From Gorsachius magnificus (lineage: Eukaryota > Chordata > Aves > Pelecaniformes > Ardeidae), in assembly GCA_034008185.1 (NCBI GenBank), contig CM067109.1, positions 31,466,885 to 31,530,884 of the forward strand: 64,000 nucleotides of DNA. Reading direction: 5' to 3'. Positions 44,379 through 58,200 of this stretch are shown piece after piece (the stretch's first letter is position 1; each line of letters starts with the position of its first letter). The position numbers were made by a program, and so were the translations under genes. The notes below the pieces were generated by a model, which saw only the letters and a list, made by a program, of their open reading frames with translations, did no database searches and was not told where the DNA came from.

Positions 44379-47300
44379 CCTTTTGAATTTAATCTACTAC
44401 TCTGCAGGACTTGTTCATCTCTCTCAGCTATCCAAACCTTTCTCAAAGACCTGTTGGCTTGAAATGTTCTCTGCTCTCTCCCTGTCTATAAATGTCTCAC
44501 AGTCTTTCCTGGAAATCTGTAGCAACAAAGCTGTTTAATTCCATGGTTTGTGCTGGAGTCTTTGGGCCCCTGTGTCAGGCTCTGGACACCTTTGACTTTC
44601 AGTGGGGTTGTTCAGTTCAGCAGTGACTAACTGCCCCGTGCTGCTGTAGCTGGACGGCAAGTTGTACCAGTGCGATCAGCTAACATAGCGCTAGATCAGT
44701 TGTAGCTGCACAGCACTGACTAAAGTGCAGTTTTTCTCCCTCTTTTCCACATGAATTCGGGTGGTTATTTCCCACTCCTTTTCTTTTCCTCCCTCTTTGA
44801 ATTTTCACTTTTTCTTCTGCCCTCCGTGTTTCACTTGCCTGGCCTTCCACCTACCCCTAGATTTCTCCTTGATTAGACTTAGTCTCTACAATGATGTTCA
44901 TTTTTCTTCCCTGAGAAAGCAGGCAAGGGGATTTGGTACTGTAAAAAGGAGGTCGTACATTGGTTTGCACCTGTTGCCTCGTTCTGCATATATAGCTTTC
45001 TTCTCTTCCCAACAACAGTGAGCAAGTCCAGAACTGTCGTAGATCCTCTCCCTGCTGCTGTGTGGGCAGAGGGGGGCTGACATGGGGATCTGTCTTCTGC
45101 AGCTCCCAAATCACATGGGAACACTTTCTCCACTGTGCCCAGAACAAGACCATAATAGCCAGAATGTGGCTTAGACTGGGGAGGCAAGTGACAGATCTTT
45201 TAGGGTAGGCTCTTATTTGGTTACTGTTTCTTTTACAGAATATAGAAATGCTAGCCCTTTTAACCCCAAACAGAAAAAAAAGAAAAAAACTCGCAAAACC
45301 CAATTAAAAGGTGTGAATCTAATTATTGTCTTGAATTAGTGTGAGTTTCTACAGGGGAAAAAAAAACAACCTGGCAGGAATTGGGATTATACGATTCAGG
45401 TAGAACAAAACCATTGATGCTTTGACTATTGGAGAAGCTGACAGCATGCCTTTCTAGAGTGCATGTGTTTCTGTGATTTTGCATATTGATCTTTCAGATA
45501 AATCAACAGTGACTTAGGATATTTTGCACCTTGAAAAGTACCTTTTTATGCTAGAGCACTTGAATACTTTTTTCCTTTTTCTAAGTTGCTTGTCAATTGT
45601 GGCCATAAATATAGACTGAGCAGAAGCTGGGTAAATAGAATCATTTAATACATTCCAGACAATTTATGTTTTACAATGCAAGAAACTAGAATTTCTCATG
45701 TTCTTTTCCCTCTCTTTCTTTCTTTCTCATTTTGGCTGCTATATTGACTCTTGCATGCTACAGCAAAAGTCTAAGGAAAACCAATGCTCCACATTTGTCA
45801 GTCAGAGTCCTTGGCAGTTCAGTGGCCTGTAGTATTGCTGTTACAGGCAGTGTTTCAGAAGGACATTTAGGTGTAGCTGGGAAAGATGATTGTGTAGTGT
45901 GCTGGAGTTCAGAGGAGATTTCCTTTGTCTCAGTACTTTTGAAGAGCTGTATACATTTGTAGTAAATCTTCTTGAGGCTTTTGCATGCTTCATCATTTTC
46001 TTCTTTCAAAAACTAGACATTCTTTCAAAAACTGGATGGCAGACATTGCCCAGTATGCATATTGCAGTAATGCAGTACCCTAAAATACCTCTCCATTTTG
46101 CTGTAAGTTGTGTGTAATGAGAAGGAAGAAGACTGGTTGGTAAGGAAGAAATGTGGCAGGCAAAAAAAGGTCACTTTTTCTCTCTTTATAACAAAGCATT
46201 TCCCCAATTTTCTCTCTGGGCAACAATTAACTCTGGCAAGTAACAGGGGTCTTGCCCTGAACCTTCAAGAATTCTGTTTCAATGGGTCTGAACAGGTTTT
46301 TTGTGTAGAAAATCTGTTTTAATCTGTTGTTACATGAGGTGTCTGAAGTCATATAAAATAATTCTGCTTTCAAAAAAATGTATCATGTAAAAGATAAAAG
46401 GCTAGCTGTTGAAACACAAAAGAACTAAGCAGGACCACTGACCTGCTGTTGTCACCAGCTTGCTCTTCTGTATCCATTTAACCTGCAGAAGGGCGAGTGG
46501 TTGGACGGCTGTTCAGCGGGGCTCGAAGGAGGAGACTCCTCAGTCTTGCTGTGAAGGACAGCAGGGAAGGGTCTGCCTCCTTTCCTGTCCATCGCTGTAG
46601 CTCCAATGCTACAGACCTGGCATAGCTTTCAGTGAGCAGATGTTGAAGATATCAGTAGCCAATTATTCCTACAGCCTGAGCAATGTGTATATTGCAGAAA
46701 TGTACTACCTACATGGGAGCTTTAGTTAACATTCTCTGCTAGTCTTTATTGGCAGTTCAGTGATGCTGGATCAAACCCTGATGAAGGAATCTGGCCAGGG
46801 TTGGAGGAGAAGAATTTTTTCACATGAAAGGCAATACTAGCATAAAAAAAAAAAGAGGATGAATTGGGGAATAGCTAGGAAGCACCTTCTAATCAGAGCA
46901 GCGGGTTCAGAAGCAAATTTCCAAGATGAATAGTGAGGTGTTGAAGAGCATTTATTTTTTAAGACAGATCTTGATCAGTTTATGAACCAAACTAATGTTT
47001 CATGTACGTGGGAGCTGAAAGTCAGAGTCAGGAGAGCCCTGATTTTTTTTTCTTTGTGTTTTCAGTGCAAAGGTTTTAGGACTGGTGTGTCTGTTTAACA
47101 TTTCCAAACTGTGCACATATTATTATATTTTGCTGGAGGGGATTGTTACAGCTTAGATTTGGATTTGATTATAGTGCAGGTGTATGTTTTATGATGGTGT
47201 TGATGGGTATATCCTAATTGTGCAGGACTTGAAACCATGAGCATAAGGACATGACAATTTTCATAATGAATACACTAAACACTATAAGCAGTGTTTAAAC

Positions 47301-47933
47301 AAATCCTTAAAAAAGAATTTCAATGTTTCATCCATGGTAGCACTACCATAAGAGGAGGGATGAATGTCAGAACACAGTTACTGTGGTTTGGGTGTTGTGT
47401 GGTATTTTAATGTGGCTTTTTTACTAGACCCTCTCTGGTCTCAGAAGTATAAATTTGCTTTTTCGATTTGGTTGTGTGGGATCTGAGAGCTTTTGACCAG
47501 TGCTGAAACAAGGCACAGTTGTGAAAGTTAGCACTTGCTGATGGTATACCTATCCATTTTAAAAAATTGTATTTAAAACTTGTGTGCTTTTGGGTACCTG
47601 TTTACGTGCAGCATAGGTATAGGAAGGAAGGGGTTTCCTGTTTGCAAGGAAAATGGTTTCTAGTAGCATTGGTAGGTGCTAGGGCATATGGATGGGATGC
47701 GTGGGATGTTACAGGGGTAGTGACAAATCAACAGCCTTGAAGGGTCCTTGCCAAATCAGAGCCCTGGCTTGCCTGGCCTCTAAGAGGAACCTGTAATGTA
47801 CTTGCCAGGCTTGAAACCTGAGCCTGAAGGCAACAGAAGCATTGAAATAACTTGGCATCAACAACCAGGCCAATTCCAGTGACAGCAAGGGGCAGTCAAA
47901 GGGACGTGGAGACAGAAGACCACTCAGTTACTG

Positions 47934-48149
47934 TCATAGAATCATAGAATCATAGAATTATAGAATGTTTTGGGTTGGAAGGGACCTTTAGAGGTCATCT
48001 AGCCCAACCCCCCTGCAGTGAGCAGGGACATCTTTAACTCCATCAGGTTGCTCAGAGCCCCATCCAAACTGGCCTTGAATGTTCCCAGGGATGGTGGGGC
48101 CTCCACCAGCTCTCTGGGCAACCTGTTCCAGTGTTTCACCACCCTCGTA
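47934..48149 (-). mobile_element. CR1 LINE 3'-end fragment (about 215 bp)
   Basis: 'tcatagaatcatagaatcatagaat', then 'gggttggaagggaccttt', 'gtcatctagcccaaccccc' and 'ccttgaatgttcccagggatg' closely match the 3' end of the copy at 32680-33540, so it is the same subfamily. 5'-truncated after 'caccaccctcgt'. Confidence 0.92.
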
Positions 48150-51100
48150 CTTTACTCCTGTAGTCACTAGATATGTTGTATTTGAATGCTCTGCCTGATT
48201 CAAAGCAGTTTTCTAGTGTAAATGAGCCCTCCACAATCCTCCTGACCTCAGCTGCTTCATCGGCACCAGCAGCAGCGAGAGGCACTGACCGATAGGCAGC
48301 CTGGCTAGGAATCCATACTAACGGCACCGCTTTCGCCTGAATCAACTTGGTGACAGCACCCTTTGAAGACCCACCTTGAAGCTCCCTTAATTCCTGGATG
48401 CTACTGCAAATTTATCCTTTCCTAAATTCAAATGCAATTTAACTGTAACAGCATTTTTTGTTGTGCCTCTAGCCTGCAGCATCAGAGGATGAACGTTGTT
48501 TCAGGGTGGGAACTAGTCCATATTTGAACTAGTCCACACAAATTTAATGGTGACACAGAAGCAATAACAGAGTTGCACCTTCCCTCCCCTCCCTGACTTT
48601 TTTTTAATGCATCTCTGAACCAGAGCTGACTAAGAAACTTAGATGAAGACCTTTCCTCAGATAAAGCTTTGATCTTCATGAACAAGAAATTCAAAAGATA
48701 CAAGAGGCAGAGGACACTTACTGTAAAACATTTTACTGGATAAGTGTGCTTTTCTGCAAGTGTTTTGCTACTCTTTGGACGCCCATTTTACTGCAGCTGA
48801 AGTTGGACATCTGTAAAATCTGTACCTGCAAGCTTTATGAATGGGCGAGGAATGTGCGATGAAGAGTGATGGATGAATCCATGGGAGTGTCTGGAGAGCA
48901 GGTTGCCACCTCATTGCTCTGAGCCACGGTTGCTCTGATGGGCAAGAGCTGGCTGCCTGCTAATCCCACCTGCCCTGCAGGCTGGCCTCTCCTCCAAGGG
49001 CTCTGGGCAGCCCTTGGACAGGGGCCTGACTAGCGGGAGGCTGAGCTGTCTTGTCTGGGGCAACCCAAGGTAAAGGCTCTGCCATCAGTTGCCTTGGTTT
49101 GATGTCTACTGCTGGTCCAGTGGCATCTCTTTTTGGCTGGCTCGTAACAGCACTGTTCATGCCTAGCTTAATCAAGACAAGAAGTATGAGGATAATATTA
49201 TTTATTAAAAAAAAAAAAAAAGTGTTGTTGCACCTTTTTTTCCCCATCCATGTTCAGTGTCACTGAAGCACAGTCCAATCATCTGAGCTTGATATAAAAT
49301 GTTAGCATTTGGACAGGAGGGTATTAGAGAAGCTCTGTCTCCTCTTGCTCACCTCTATTAATAATTTGCTCTATGCCTTTTTTTAAAACTGGATATGGAG
49401 CAGGTTGACAGCCGTGCTCTGTGTGAGTGGGATTTCTCTCAAACAGAAATAATAAGCTGTCACAGGGCTCAAGCACTGTATCAGAGACTGAAAGAGGAGC
49501 TTCAGGAAAAAATGCATATAAAATAAACTTGGAGATTGAAGTGAAATCTCTTTCTGAGAGAAGCAGTGCCTATGTTTGCAGGAAGAAGAATAGATAAAAA
49601 TTGTTGCGTTTGAAGATTTGAATAATATTTTCTACTGAGCGTTCATGTATTTTTTATAACAGTAGGACAATCAAAGAGGCAGTTGAGATGGGGAGGATTT
49701 ATGGAAGCAGGATGGGACATCAATGCAACGTTGCACGGGTGCTTCCAGACTTACTCTGTGGCAGGCTTTGAGAAGGGCTGAGGTTCAGGGGACTGTGCTC
49801 TGGTGCTGATAGCCACCCCCCACCTGCCCCCATGACACTCAATTGCATTCCTTTTAAGCTCTAGGTGCCACTGAACTCACAGATAGCAACGAAAAGCCTT
49901 CAATATATTGCCTACTATGTAATCAATTACAAGAAAATTCAACCTGCATGCAGTGACAAGGGGGAAAGAAAGAGTTATGGGAAGGGAAGGAAAGGTAATG
50001 ACTGTAACACCCCTGGCCTCCTGTCCCTCCTTGACTGTGCTTGCCTACAGGATGCCCACAGAAGAGAAATGCCTGACTGAATAATGTTTGCACAGACACC
50101 AACTGTAAATCCCTTGGGCAGCACAGTTAGGATGCGGTTTGTCAAGTGCATCTCTTGTGATTGTAGTCCTAATGAGAGCTCAGCTGATGTGTTTTTCATC
50201 TAGAAAATGACAATACATTGTCTTGTATTCTCCTTCTATTTGCAGACTGACTGTGAGGATTGCACTGAATTGTGGAATAATCTTTGCTAGTACATAAGTA
50301 ATACATGCTGACTTAACTTGACAGTCGGTCCTATTGCTTACCAAAAAAACGTTAACATTTTTATTAGGAAAAATAAAGAAACTGTTAGTAAAGACTACAA
50401 CTTAATCCAGGGTTTCACTTTCATTTTGCTGCTTTATTCCTTCTCACAACCGTGTAAGTTGGTGACTGCTGCCTTAAAAAAAAATGTGTGTTCATGGTAT
50501 CCCACCAGAAAGCTCTCAGTTTCAATTCAAGTATTTCTCAATACAAAATATTAATTGCTACTTGCAACTGCTTAGACCTCTTGCTGATTAGGAAGGAAAA
50601 GATTTAGTGGTGGATATAGGCAATCTTCTGAGGAGAAGATCTAAAGATTTACAAAAGTGTCAAGATACCATCTTGAAGAGGTGGGATGTGGGTCCTTATT
50701 GCAATGCTGTTTTCTCATGTTGCTGGAATATTTTCCCCTAGCTTTTACCACAAGCATTTTCTACAGAGCCATCTAAATCCTTTGACATGCATAGTAGGAC
50801 ATACCACCCATCAAAGGTAGCAGAGTACGGCTGACCTCCTGCATGCACAGCCAGGGGAGTCAGGAGGTTTTTTTGGGTGCTTGATTATGAGCTTCTTGAT
50901 GTACTTGGTGTAAAATGGGTCTGCTGCCTTGGAGGACAAGGTGCCTCGTGTGCTTCCCTCCCTTCTGCCCTGCCATCCTAACGACCAGCTGTGCAGGTAG
51001 AAATTGCATTTGAGCAACAGGTTTTATAAGGCATGCTGAGGTTCACAATCCTGTGTGGTGCTCAGCTTGCCTATGCGCTGCAGATTACTTACACTACCAG

Positions 51101-54100
51101 CCCTTTTTCTTTAAAGTTGTATTTGTGCCTGAGCTGCCTGTCTATAGGTTGTTTCATTTACTTACAAAAATAAAGTTGTATTTTAAAACTACCCAAACCT
51201 TTGAAAGTTGGTGGCTGGTTTTTGCTCCTCAGAATTTGCATAGATGGGCAAATAAAAGTTACATGCCTATGTAATGGGTCTTTCTTCAAAACAAGTAAAA
51301 GCAGTAAACATCTCAAATGTCTGAAAATATAACATCTTTCTAGCTTTTTTTTTTTGAGTAGTTGCATTTACACAGTTGGAGAAGAATATGGGGGGGGGCT
51401 AAAAACTCTTTGTTGATGACACCAACCGATGTCAGACAGAATGATGAAAGAGCAGCTATTTTCAGTTTTTACTGGGAAGGTGAGGCTGGTGTTACTTTTC
51501 AGGTCCTGTATGATGTTTCTTACTAGCTTGCATTAGTTTGCTTCTTAAGTATTAAGGACTAGCAGTGGCTATTCAACCTCCTTGTTAAAAAGAGGAACAA
51601 AAACCATGCAGGAAACCATTTTGATCAGGAGGACTAGCTGGGCACCTCTCCACAAATATCCCTAGCCATAGAATAATTCTGTCCTTTCTTCTGAGGACTG
51701 GATCTCCTCTCTCCAGCTCGGCAAGGTCCTGGCTTTGCTAGTGAGCCATTCCCTTTGGCAGTGCTGCTGCAGCCGAGTCGCTGTGACGTGACCTGATCCA
51801 AATGGCACAGCATGTCAGCCTCCTGTAATTTTTCCACCTGACATACTGCAGTGTACTGTCTATTCTCGGAAACAACAGCAAAAGAATAAGACTTGGAAAT
51901 GTGTTTTCTGAAATACAAATTGGTCTCCCTCGGGAAAACAACCTCCCTTTCAAAAGGGAGGATGCAAATAACTGTCTGCTCGCTGCATATGGAGTGTCAG
52001 AGCCATGTAAGTACCATAATGCCCTCCTCAATCCTAGATTATGGAGCATTTCTCCAGAGGCTCAGCAGAAAACACAGCAAGAACAGGCTCATTCCTTATG
52101 AGGCTGTGGTATTATTTTTGAGGGAAATCAAGCTTCCCACATGAAGAAAAATCTTTAGCAACAGATTGGTTCTTGCCTACAGCTCCCTTTAAAAATATAT
52201 TTTAAGACCAATTACTTAGTAGGCATGGAATGAGCTTGTTTAGAAATTTAGAATCAAAGTACTTCATGACATTTTTGTGAAGTCTAGATGTTAAAAAAAT
52301 TGGTAGGTGATCTGAGAACAGAAGACAAGCACAGCTGAATAATCAAGGAGCAGAATGCAGAAGTGAAGGGGCTACCCGCTGCTCTCAGTACAATGAGGCA
52401 AATGAGATCCAAGCATTGCCTTGAATGTACAGAACTGAGCTCTGGAGCCTTCTGACGGGAGCAACCGCTAAACCCCATGTTCAGATCCTATGTCCCTTGT
52501 CTTCATTCCTATGGCAGCAAGAGGAAGAAAAGGGATGCTCAGAGCTAAAAAGCAGGTGCTTTTGCCCCTGTTTGGCCATGCCACTTGGGATGGCTGCCAA
52601 CTGGAGGTTAGCATTGCAGTGATGGTCATGGCCAGTTTGGGAACTGCCACTAGAACAGCTGCTGTGCTTGCTTGGGGTTACAGCTGTAGGTATGTCAGTA
52701 GCGTTAAGCTCTGTTTCCCAGCAGGGTCTTGCCAGCTTTTGGCAATAGCCAGGATCCTTAACTACATTACTAGATGGCTGCTCAAGTGTTGGGGAGACCT
52801 GAAAAAGGCAGTGTTATTCCACATGGTGTTGCCATCCATGGCCTCGGTGCTGGAAACAGAACTAGGTGCTAAGGTCTCTGCATGGTCTTCTTTGGCTTAT
52901 ATACAGATGTGATGCTCCTGGCCTTCACTGACTTTATCACATCCCACGTAGTGAAAAAGAGGGAAGTCACAGTATGAACAGTGATATAATAGGACTATTG
53001 GGTGCTGCATTTAATTTTGCATCTCTCTAGCATCCAGAGCTTGAAGTGCCCAAAAAAGTGGTTGTGTGTTAAAACCTTTGCAGAGAGGATTATTGGTGTT
53101 TTGCTGAACTCATTAAAAAGTGCAGGGACACAGCAGGCCTACAGCAGTGTTATGAGGCTTGGTGCTGTCTGCTGAATTCCTGCAGCACACATGGAGCATG
53201 AAGCCTAGCAGTATTTCTACATGCTCCCACAGGTTCACTTTTTCTCCTAGCTTATGTTGTTGCTCGGTATAGTCTACACAGCCTCCATCACTCTTGCCAC
53301 AACTCTCTCCTAAATGAAACCAACACTATCAGAAAAATAAACCCCATAGACATCTTTGTGCCAGCTCTGAGCAATGATGGCACTCTCGTTCCTTTCCTGC
53401 TGTCTTCCAAGCATGTCTGGTAATAAGAAATTGGAATGTGAATGCCAGTGAAATCTCATCAGGCACACCTAGGAACGTCAGGAAAGGCTTACTGGCACTT
53501 GGTGGGGGAATGACAACATTTCCTAGGGGAAGGAGGAGGGCAGCTGAAGTGGGATTTATTCAGAGACTGTGTCGTCAGAAGAAAAAAGTACATCTGAGTG
53601 TGAATGTGCCCCTGTAAAGAGGGTGGGTGCTTGGTCCCGTAATTTCCATGTTTTCTTCCTTTCTTTTCTGCTTGCTTTCTCTGCTTTGTAAGGAACCACA
53701 AGAAATGTAGGCACAACATGCCTGCCCATTTGAAGCATTACAGTAGTCTATCTGACCTCAAAAGACCTGTCACGGTACAGCTTTTGCTGGAGGCTATATA
53801 ATGGATGGGTTATTCTCAATGGGAATATGAGAGTCACAAATCATTTCCACACAGAGACCTGAGAAATCACATTATAGACTGAAAGGCCAGTGGAAAGTCA
53901 ACAAAATGCCCTTGGGCCTGAGCAAACTTTTGTCCTGGATCACAGAGATCACTAAGTTGGAGAGAAATGGATGTGGCATTGGAATTTGTTTTTCTGCTCC
54001 TGCAGTGAAACACTCTTGCTCAATATAAAAATAAATAATTGCCATTTTGCTGAGATTACCAATTTGTTGGGCTGATGAAGAACAAAGTCCAAGGCTGGAG

Positions 54101-54925
54101 CCTTGGACTTACTCATGGCTGTCACCACTGAAGGCTCCACAGGGTCCGGGCAGACTGATACTCACGAGCCGCTTCTGACCCAGGTCCCTGACCATGGCCC
54201 ATATCTGTGAGCCACCTCCCAAAGACATGCTGTCTCTGTTGGTGCTAAGGCATGGTACTGCGAGTAAAAGTTGGGTACGTTAAGCAACAACCAGGCATTA
54301 GTTTGACTTCTTGTGCAAGAAATGAGACTCTAATGAAGGAAAGGAACTCTAAACAGTTTCTAAGACGAATGCCAATCTTCTTCTTAATGCGGAGTATATG
54401 CAATTCATTATTCATTTTGGTGAAATGCAGAGCGCACCTTGCTGTGCAGGCCAGCTGCTCATTTATAAAATTGATTACGCATTCTCTAAAGCCATCTCTA
54501 GGGAGCAGCTAAATTGCATCCATTGCCGCCAAAGACTTTGATATCCCTGTGGCTGAAGAATATTAATAATAACCAAGAATAATAGAAAGACAGGCCATGT
54601 TCAGGTTTTTGATATTTGTCAAATTTTGCTTGCCTCAGAAAGTTTTAGGGAAATGCGTTTCTGGCATGTAAGTTGTCATTAGCCTCACAGCAGGAGCACC
54701 CCAAGATGTCTTGGAGAGTCAAGGCTACTGTTACTGTGAAAGAAGCTAATAATTACGCTGCTTTATATGTTTTTCCCCATAATAATCAGGTACCTGGTTC
54801 AAGTAATAAAATACCAGCTCTTTGATTCTGTTGCTTCAGTCTGACTTCACCATCAGCCCTATGAAGTGTAAAATAGAGACGGAGGGGAAGGACCATTTGC
54901 CTTGCTCTGTGTAAGGCACTTCCTT
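48150..54925. other. Intergenic DNA
   Basis: No named repeat or gene. The longest frame is 52490-52912 (+, 140 codons), without recognisable domains. An A15 run lies near 49207-49221. Confidence 0.55.
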
Positions 54926-55207
54926 TCAGGTGTGAAGCCCCAGGGGAGGGGGAGATGTTGCTAGGGCAGTAGGCAGCACCCGACCCCGAGCTGCATCAGA
55001 AGCCGCCAAGCTGCCCATCTTGGGGTGCCAGGGGCTCGTACCAGGCACAGGGGCATCCTCCCCACTCCGGCTGTGACTGCGGCTTTTGAGCTGGGTGTGC
55101 ACAACATCTTTCTCTGACGAAAAGATGCTGGAAGGAGAGTGGGAGGAGAAGGGCTCCTGCCCACCTGGCAGTGCTGCGAGCCCCTCTGACACAGACGTGG
55201 CTCCCAT
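54926..55207 (-). other. Unassigned 93-codon ORF in a locally GC- and CpG-richer stretch
   Basis: ATG with G at -3 and +4. The product is Ser/Pro/Gly-rich (EGLAALPGGQEP, SSHSPSSIFSSEKD, KSRSHSRSGEDAPVPG) with no recognised domain. CpG dinucleotides are more frequent here than in the flanks. It could be an exon of an unannotated transcript or a chance frame. Confidence 0.15.
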
Positions 55208-58200
55208 CCCCTCTTCCAGTTAGGGCTGAGTGTTGAAATCAGGCTTTAAGAGATGGATGGTGTACTTGCAGGTAATCTTCAGGGCTCGAAGTGCCTTATG
55301 AATTGGTGGTGATAACACTGTATGAAAGGCAAGATCCAGCATTCTGTTGTTCTCTCTATAATATTGAATAGCTGGGTGTAAAACTGCCTGAACTTTGGCT
55401 TTTCTGCAATTGTATGGCACAATTTTTTTTCTGAAACATATCCTTAATGCACTGTTTTCCACTCCTCCAATAAAAGCTCCAGTAAACCAGTGTAGATGAA
55501 CAACAGACTGCAAAGCAGGTACTGCTTACAAGTGGATCATGAAGAAACTGAAGAAAAATTAAAAGACTGCATGGGTTTTCCCATTTCCTGGTTTTAAATT
55601 CACTTAAACCTTGTATTTCACAGTGATCTTGTAATTAGAGGAGTTCCAGCAATAAACCTAATAATCCCTGAGTGACAGACTCTGGCATATGTTGTTTATA
55701 CTTTTCAAAGCCATCTATAGTCTCTGGCTTTCAGGAACTGCTTTCAGATGGTGCCTTTCAGCTCAGAGGAGAGAGGGACAGACGCATGGAAGGATGGAGG
55801 ATGCTGGGTGGGAGCCACCAAGGCCCAAGGCAGCGGTGCGCAGGCTGCTGATGGCCAGAGGCATCAGCTATTGAAGGGGCAGGCTGAGCCCTGTCAGGGC
55901 AAGGTCTGGTACTGCCTCCATGCACGCTCCGTCCCAGTGTCTTGCACACGTTTCTGGATGAAGCCCAGCTGGGAGCCCCAAAAATGCGGCTTGATGCTTT
56001 CCTCAGTTCAGCAGCCACAGCTGGAATGGGGTCTGCAGGGAGTGGCGATTTACTTTGTTCACAAGGCTGTGGTAAAGCTTCCCTTGCAGCTGTGGAGGCT
56101 GAGAAAGCCAAGGTCAGGGCTGCCGGGCAAGGGCTTTTCTCCCCACCTGCGTCCCCCTGTTGTGTAGCTTCACAGGGCTAGAGGCTTGTGCCTGGGCCTC
56201 CAAAGAGGAACCTGGTTAACCTTGAGGCCTGGTGAGCGTCCAGGAATGTTTAGCATTCGTGTGTTTTACTCCAGTGACTGTTTAATGTAGACAGCTACAG
56301 GATGCTTACGCTGGGAGAGCAGCTGGTGCTGCCCTTACCCCTCCACCCCTATCTGAGGAACCACCCTGCTCGTCCCCTTCTTTCAACCATCACGTCTGCA
56401 GCTCTTTCACAAGGCAGAAAAAATTCAGATTTATGGGGCTGGAGCCTGAAAGTGTGATTGCTGTCATGAGCTCCACCCTAAGGCACTTCATGTGCATTGA
56501 CTCATACTTAAAATTTCTTTGTGTGCCCTGTATTGAAAGCCTGGCAACCGGAGGCTGGCATACCCTTTTGAAGGGACTGACTTTCCGAAAAATGAAAAAA
56601 GGGGAGGGAGGATGTCAACAGCTCTGTTCCTGCCTGGATTAGCTCAGCATGTTTTAGAAGATCAAACAGTTTCAAAGGTTCCTTGCCCTGGATATTTTTT
56701 TTTTAATTAAGTCTGTCGAGTTGTTACAAGGAGGAGGCTGTTGTGCCATACCCAGCTCCTGCTCTGCAGGCTCTTCATACACAAGCGTAATTGGTGGGGA
56801 TGGGAGCTGGTGAGTTTTGCAGGTGTCTGTGGATAACTCTCCACTGCTCAGCTTGTTCAGGAAACCTCATAATTGGTTACCATAATATGTTGAACACTTG
56901 TCAGAAAAAATGCATTTTTTGTCCCAGGAGTCTCATATAAATCCCTGTATGAAGAGTGAATCTGACACGATCAAAAGACAGATGCTTAGACACAAGTTCA
57001 ATGGGAATTATTTTCTGTCTTGGAATGCAAGGCAAACCTATTTTCCTGTAAAGGAAAAGTGAAGATGAAACATGCTAGCTTGTACAAATAACAACTGAAA
57101 CTCTTTGTTCAAGGCTATTAAAAGCCTTGAGTCTGAAATTTCAGCTACTGTAGGAAAAGGCAGCCATGGCTGACAGCCTCTTCAAAGCTGGCCAACTGCT
57201 TCTACTATTAGGGGGTTTTCATCGTTTACTTCCTTAAACAGTACTACTGTTAAAAAAAAAAAAAAAAGCATCCTAAGCTTGACAGAGCTGCCAAGTCTGA
57301 GGGGGAGCTGGCTGAAGTAGATATCAAGCAGGAATCCTACTATATACGTCACAGCAAGAAAGCAAAATTGTCCATCACTTCCAGTGCTGTAAGAAACCCT
57401 GCTGGGACAGCAGTGTCACGGAGAAACGGCTGAGAAGCTCTCCTATTTTTAAAAACAAAAAGAGGTTTTGGGGTTGGGCCTGTGGCTGCTGATCCAAGTC
57501 TGCCTGAAGCGCATGGGTCGCCTGTTTGTGGTGAAGTACTCTAAATGTCTTCTAACCTGATGTAATGGAAGTGCTCACTGTCCTCCCCATTTATTGTCAA
57601 TGCCAAGTGAGGGCTTTGTATTCCGCAGGGGAGGAAGGCATTGCCCTGGTCACAAGAGGGCATTTGGAGGGTGCACTTTTTGTGCCTTACAATGAAAGAC
57701 CCCTTCTAAAAACACACTGACTTCTGAAATGAGCACACTGAAAGTAGTCCTTGCCTCTTACCCTGGCCTTCATGCTGGCTTGATTTTAAGGTCAGTGATC
57801 ACTGCTGTGTGAAACAGGTTGTGATTCTTGAGTCTTTGTTCCCGAATATCCACAGCTGGGGAGAGAGGCTGGTGGCCCCGCGGTGTGGGAGACCCAGCCC
57901 CCAGCCCCAAATCAGGGCAGGTTTCATAAGAGAAAGGCCAGGAGCTCGCTAGAAGGTGACACTGGGCCATGCATGTGGCAGCAGGAGAGAGAAGTCATGT
58001 CCCTGGCTGTGTTTTGGATGAGGCTCAGTCAGGAAGCGTGCTCTGAAGACACCTCTGGGATTAGCCCTGAAGGTGAGCGATACAGGGAGTCTCAGATGCA
58101 CTGGGAGGGCCTGGGAGGGCCTGAAAATGAAAATCTAGATGGCTTCCTCTACCTCCACCTGTGGAAAATATCCATGCAGTAGACTGTGTAAGGTCAGATC

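Larger units (their letters stand above)
38878..47933. other. Intergenic DNA, 9 kb
   Basis: AT-rich, with homopolymers, a T11-G13 tract at 41508-41531, and a (GTTTT)n run at 44350-44378. Open frames up to about 150 codons (44857-45303, -) have no recognisable domain. No gene, RNA or named repeat is supported. Confidence 0.55.

Noticed and set aside
52490..52912. 140-codon + frame as a gene
   Set aside because: No domain, no convincing splice sites around it, and overlapping frames of similar quality on the other strand.
55748..56167. 139-codon + frame as a gene
   Set aside because: GC-rich patch with equally long frames on the opposite strand, which GC content alone explains; no family resemblance.
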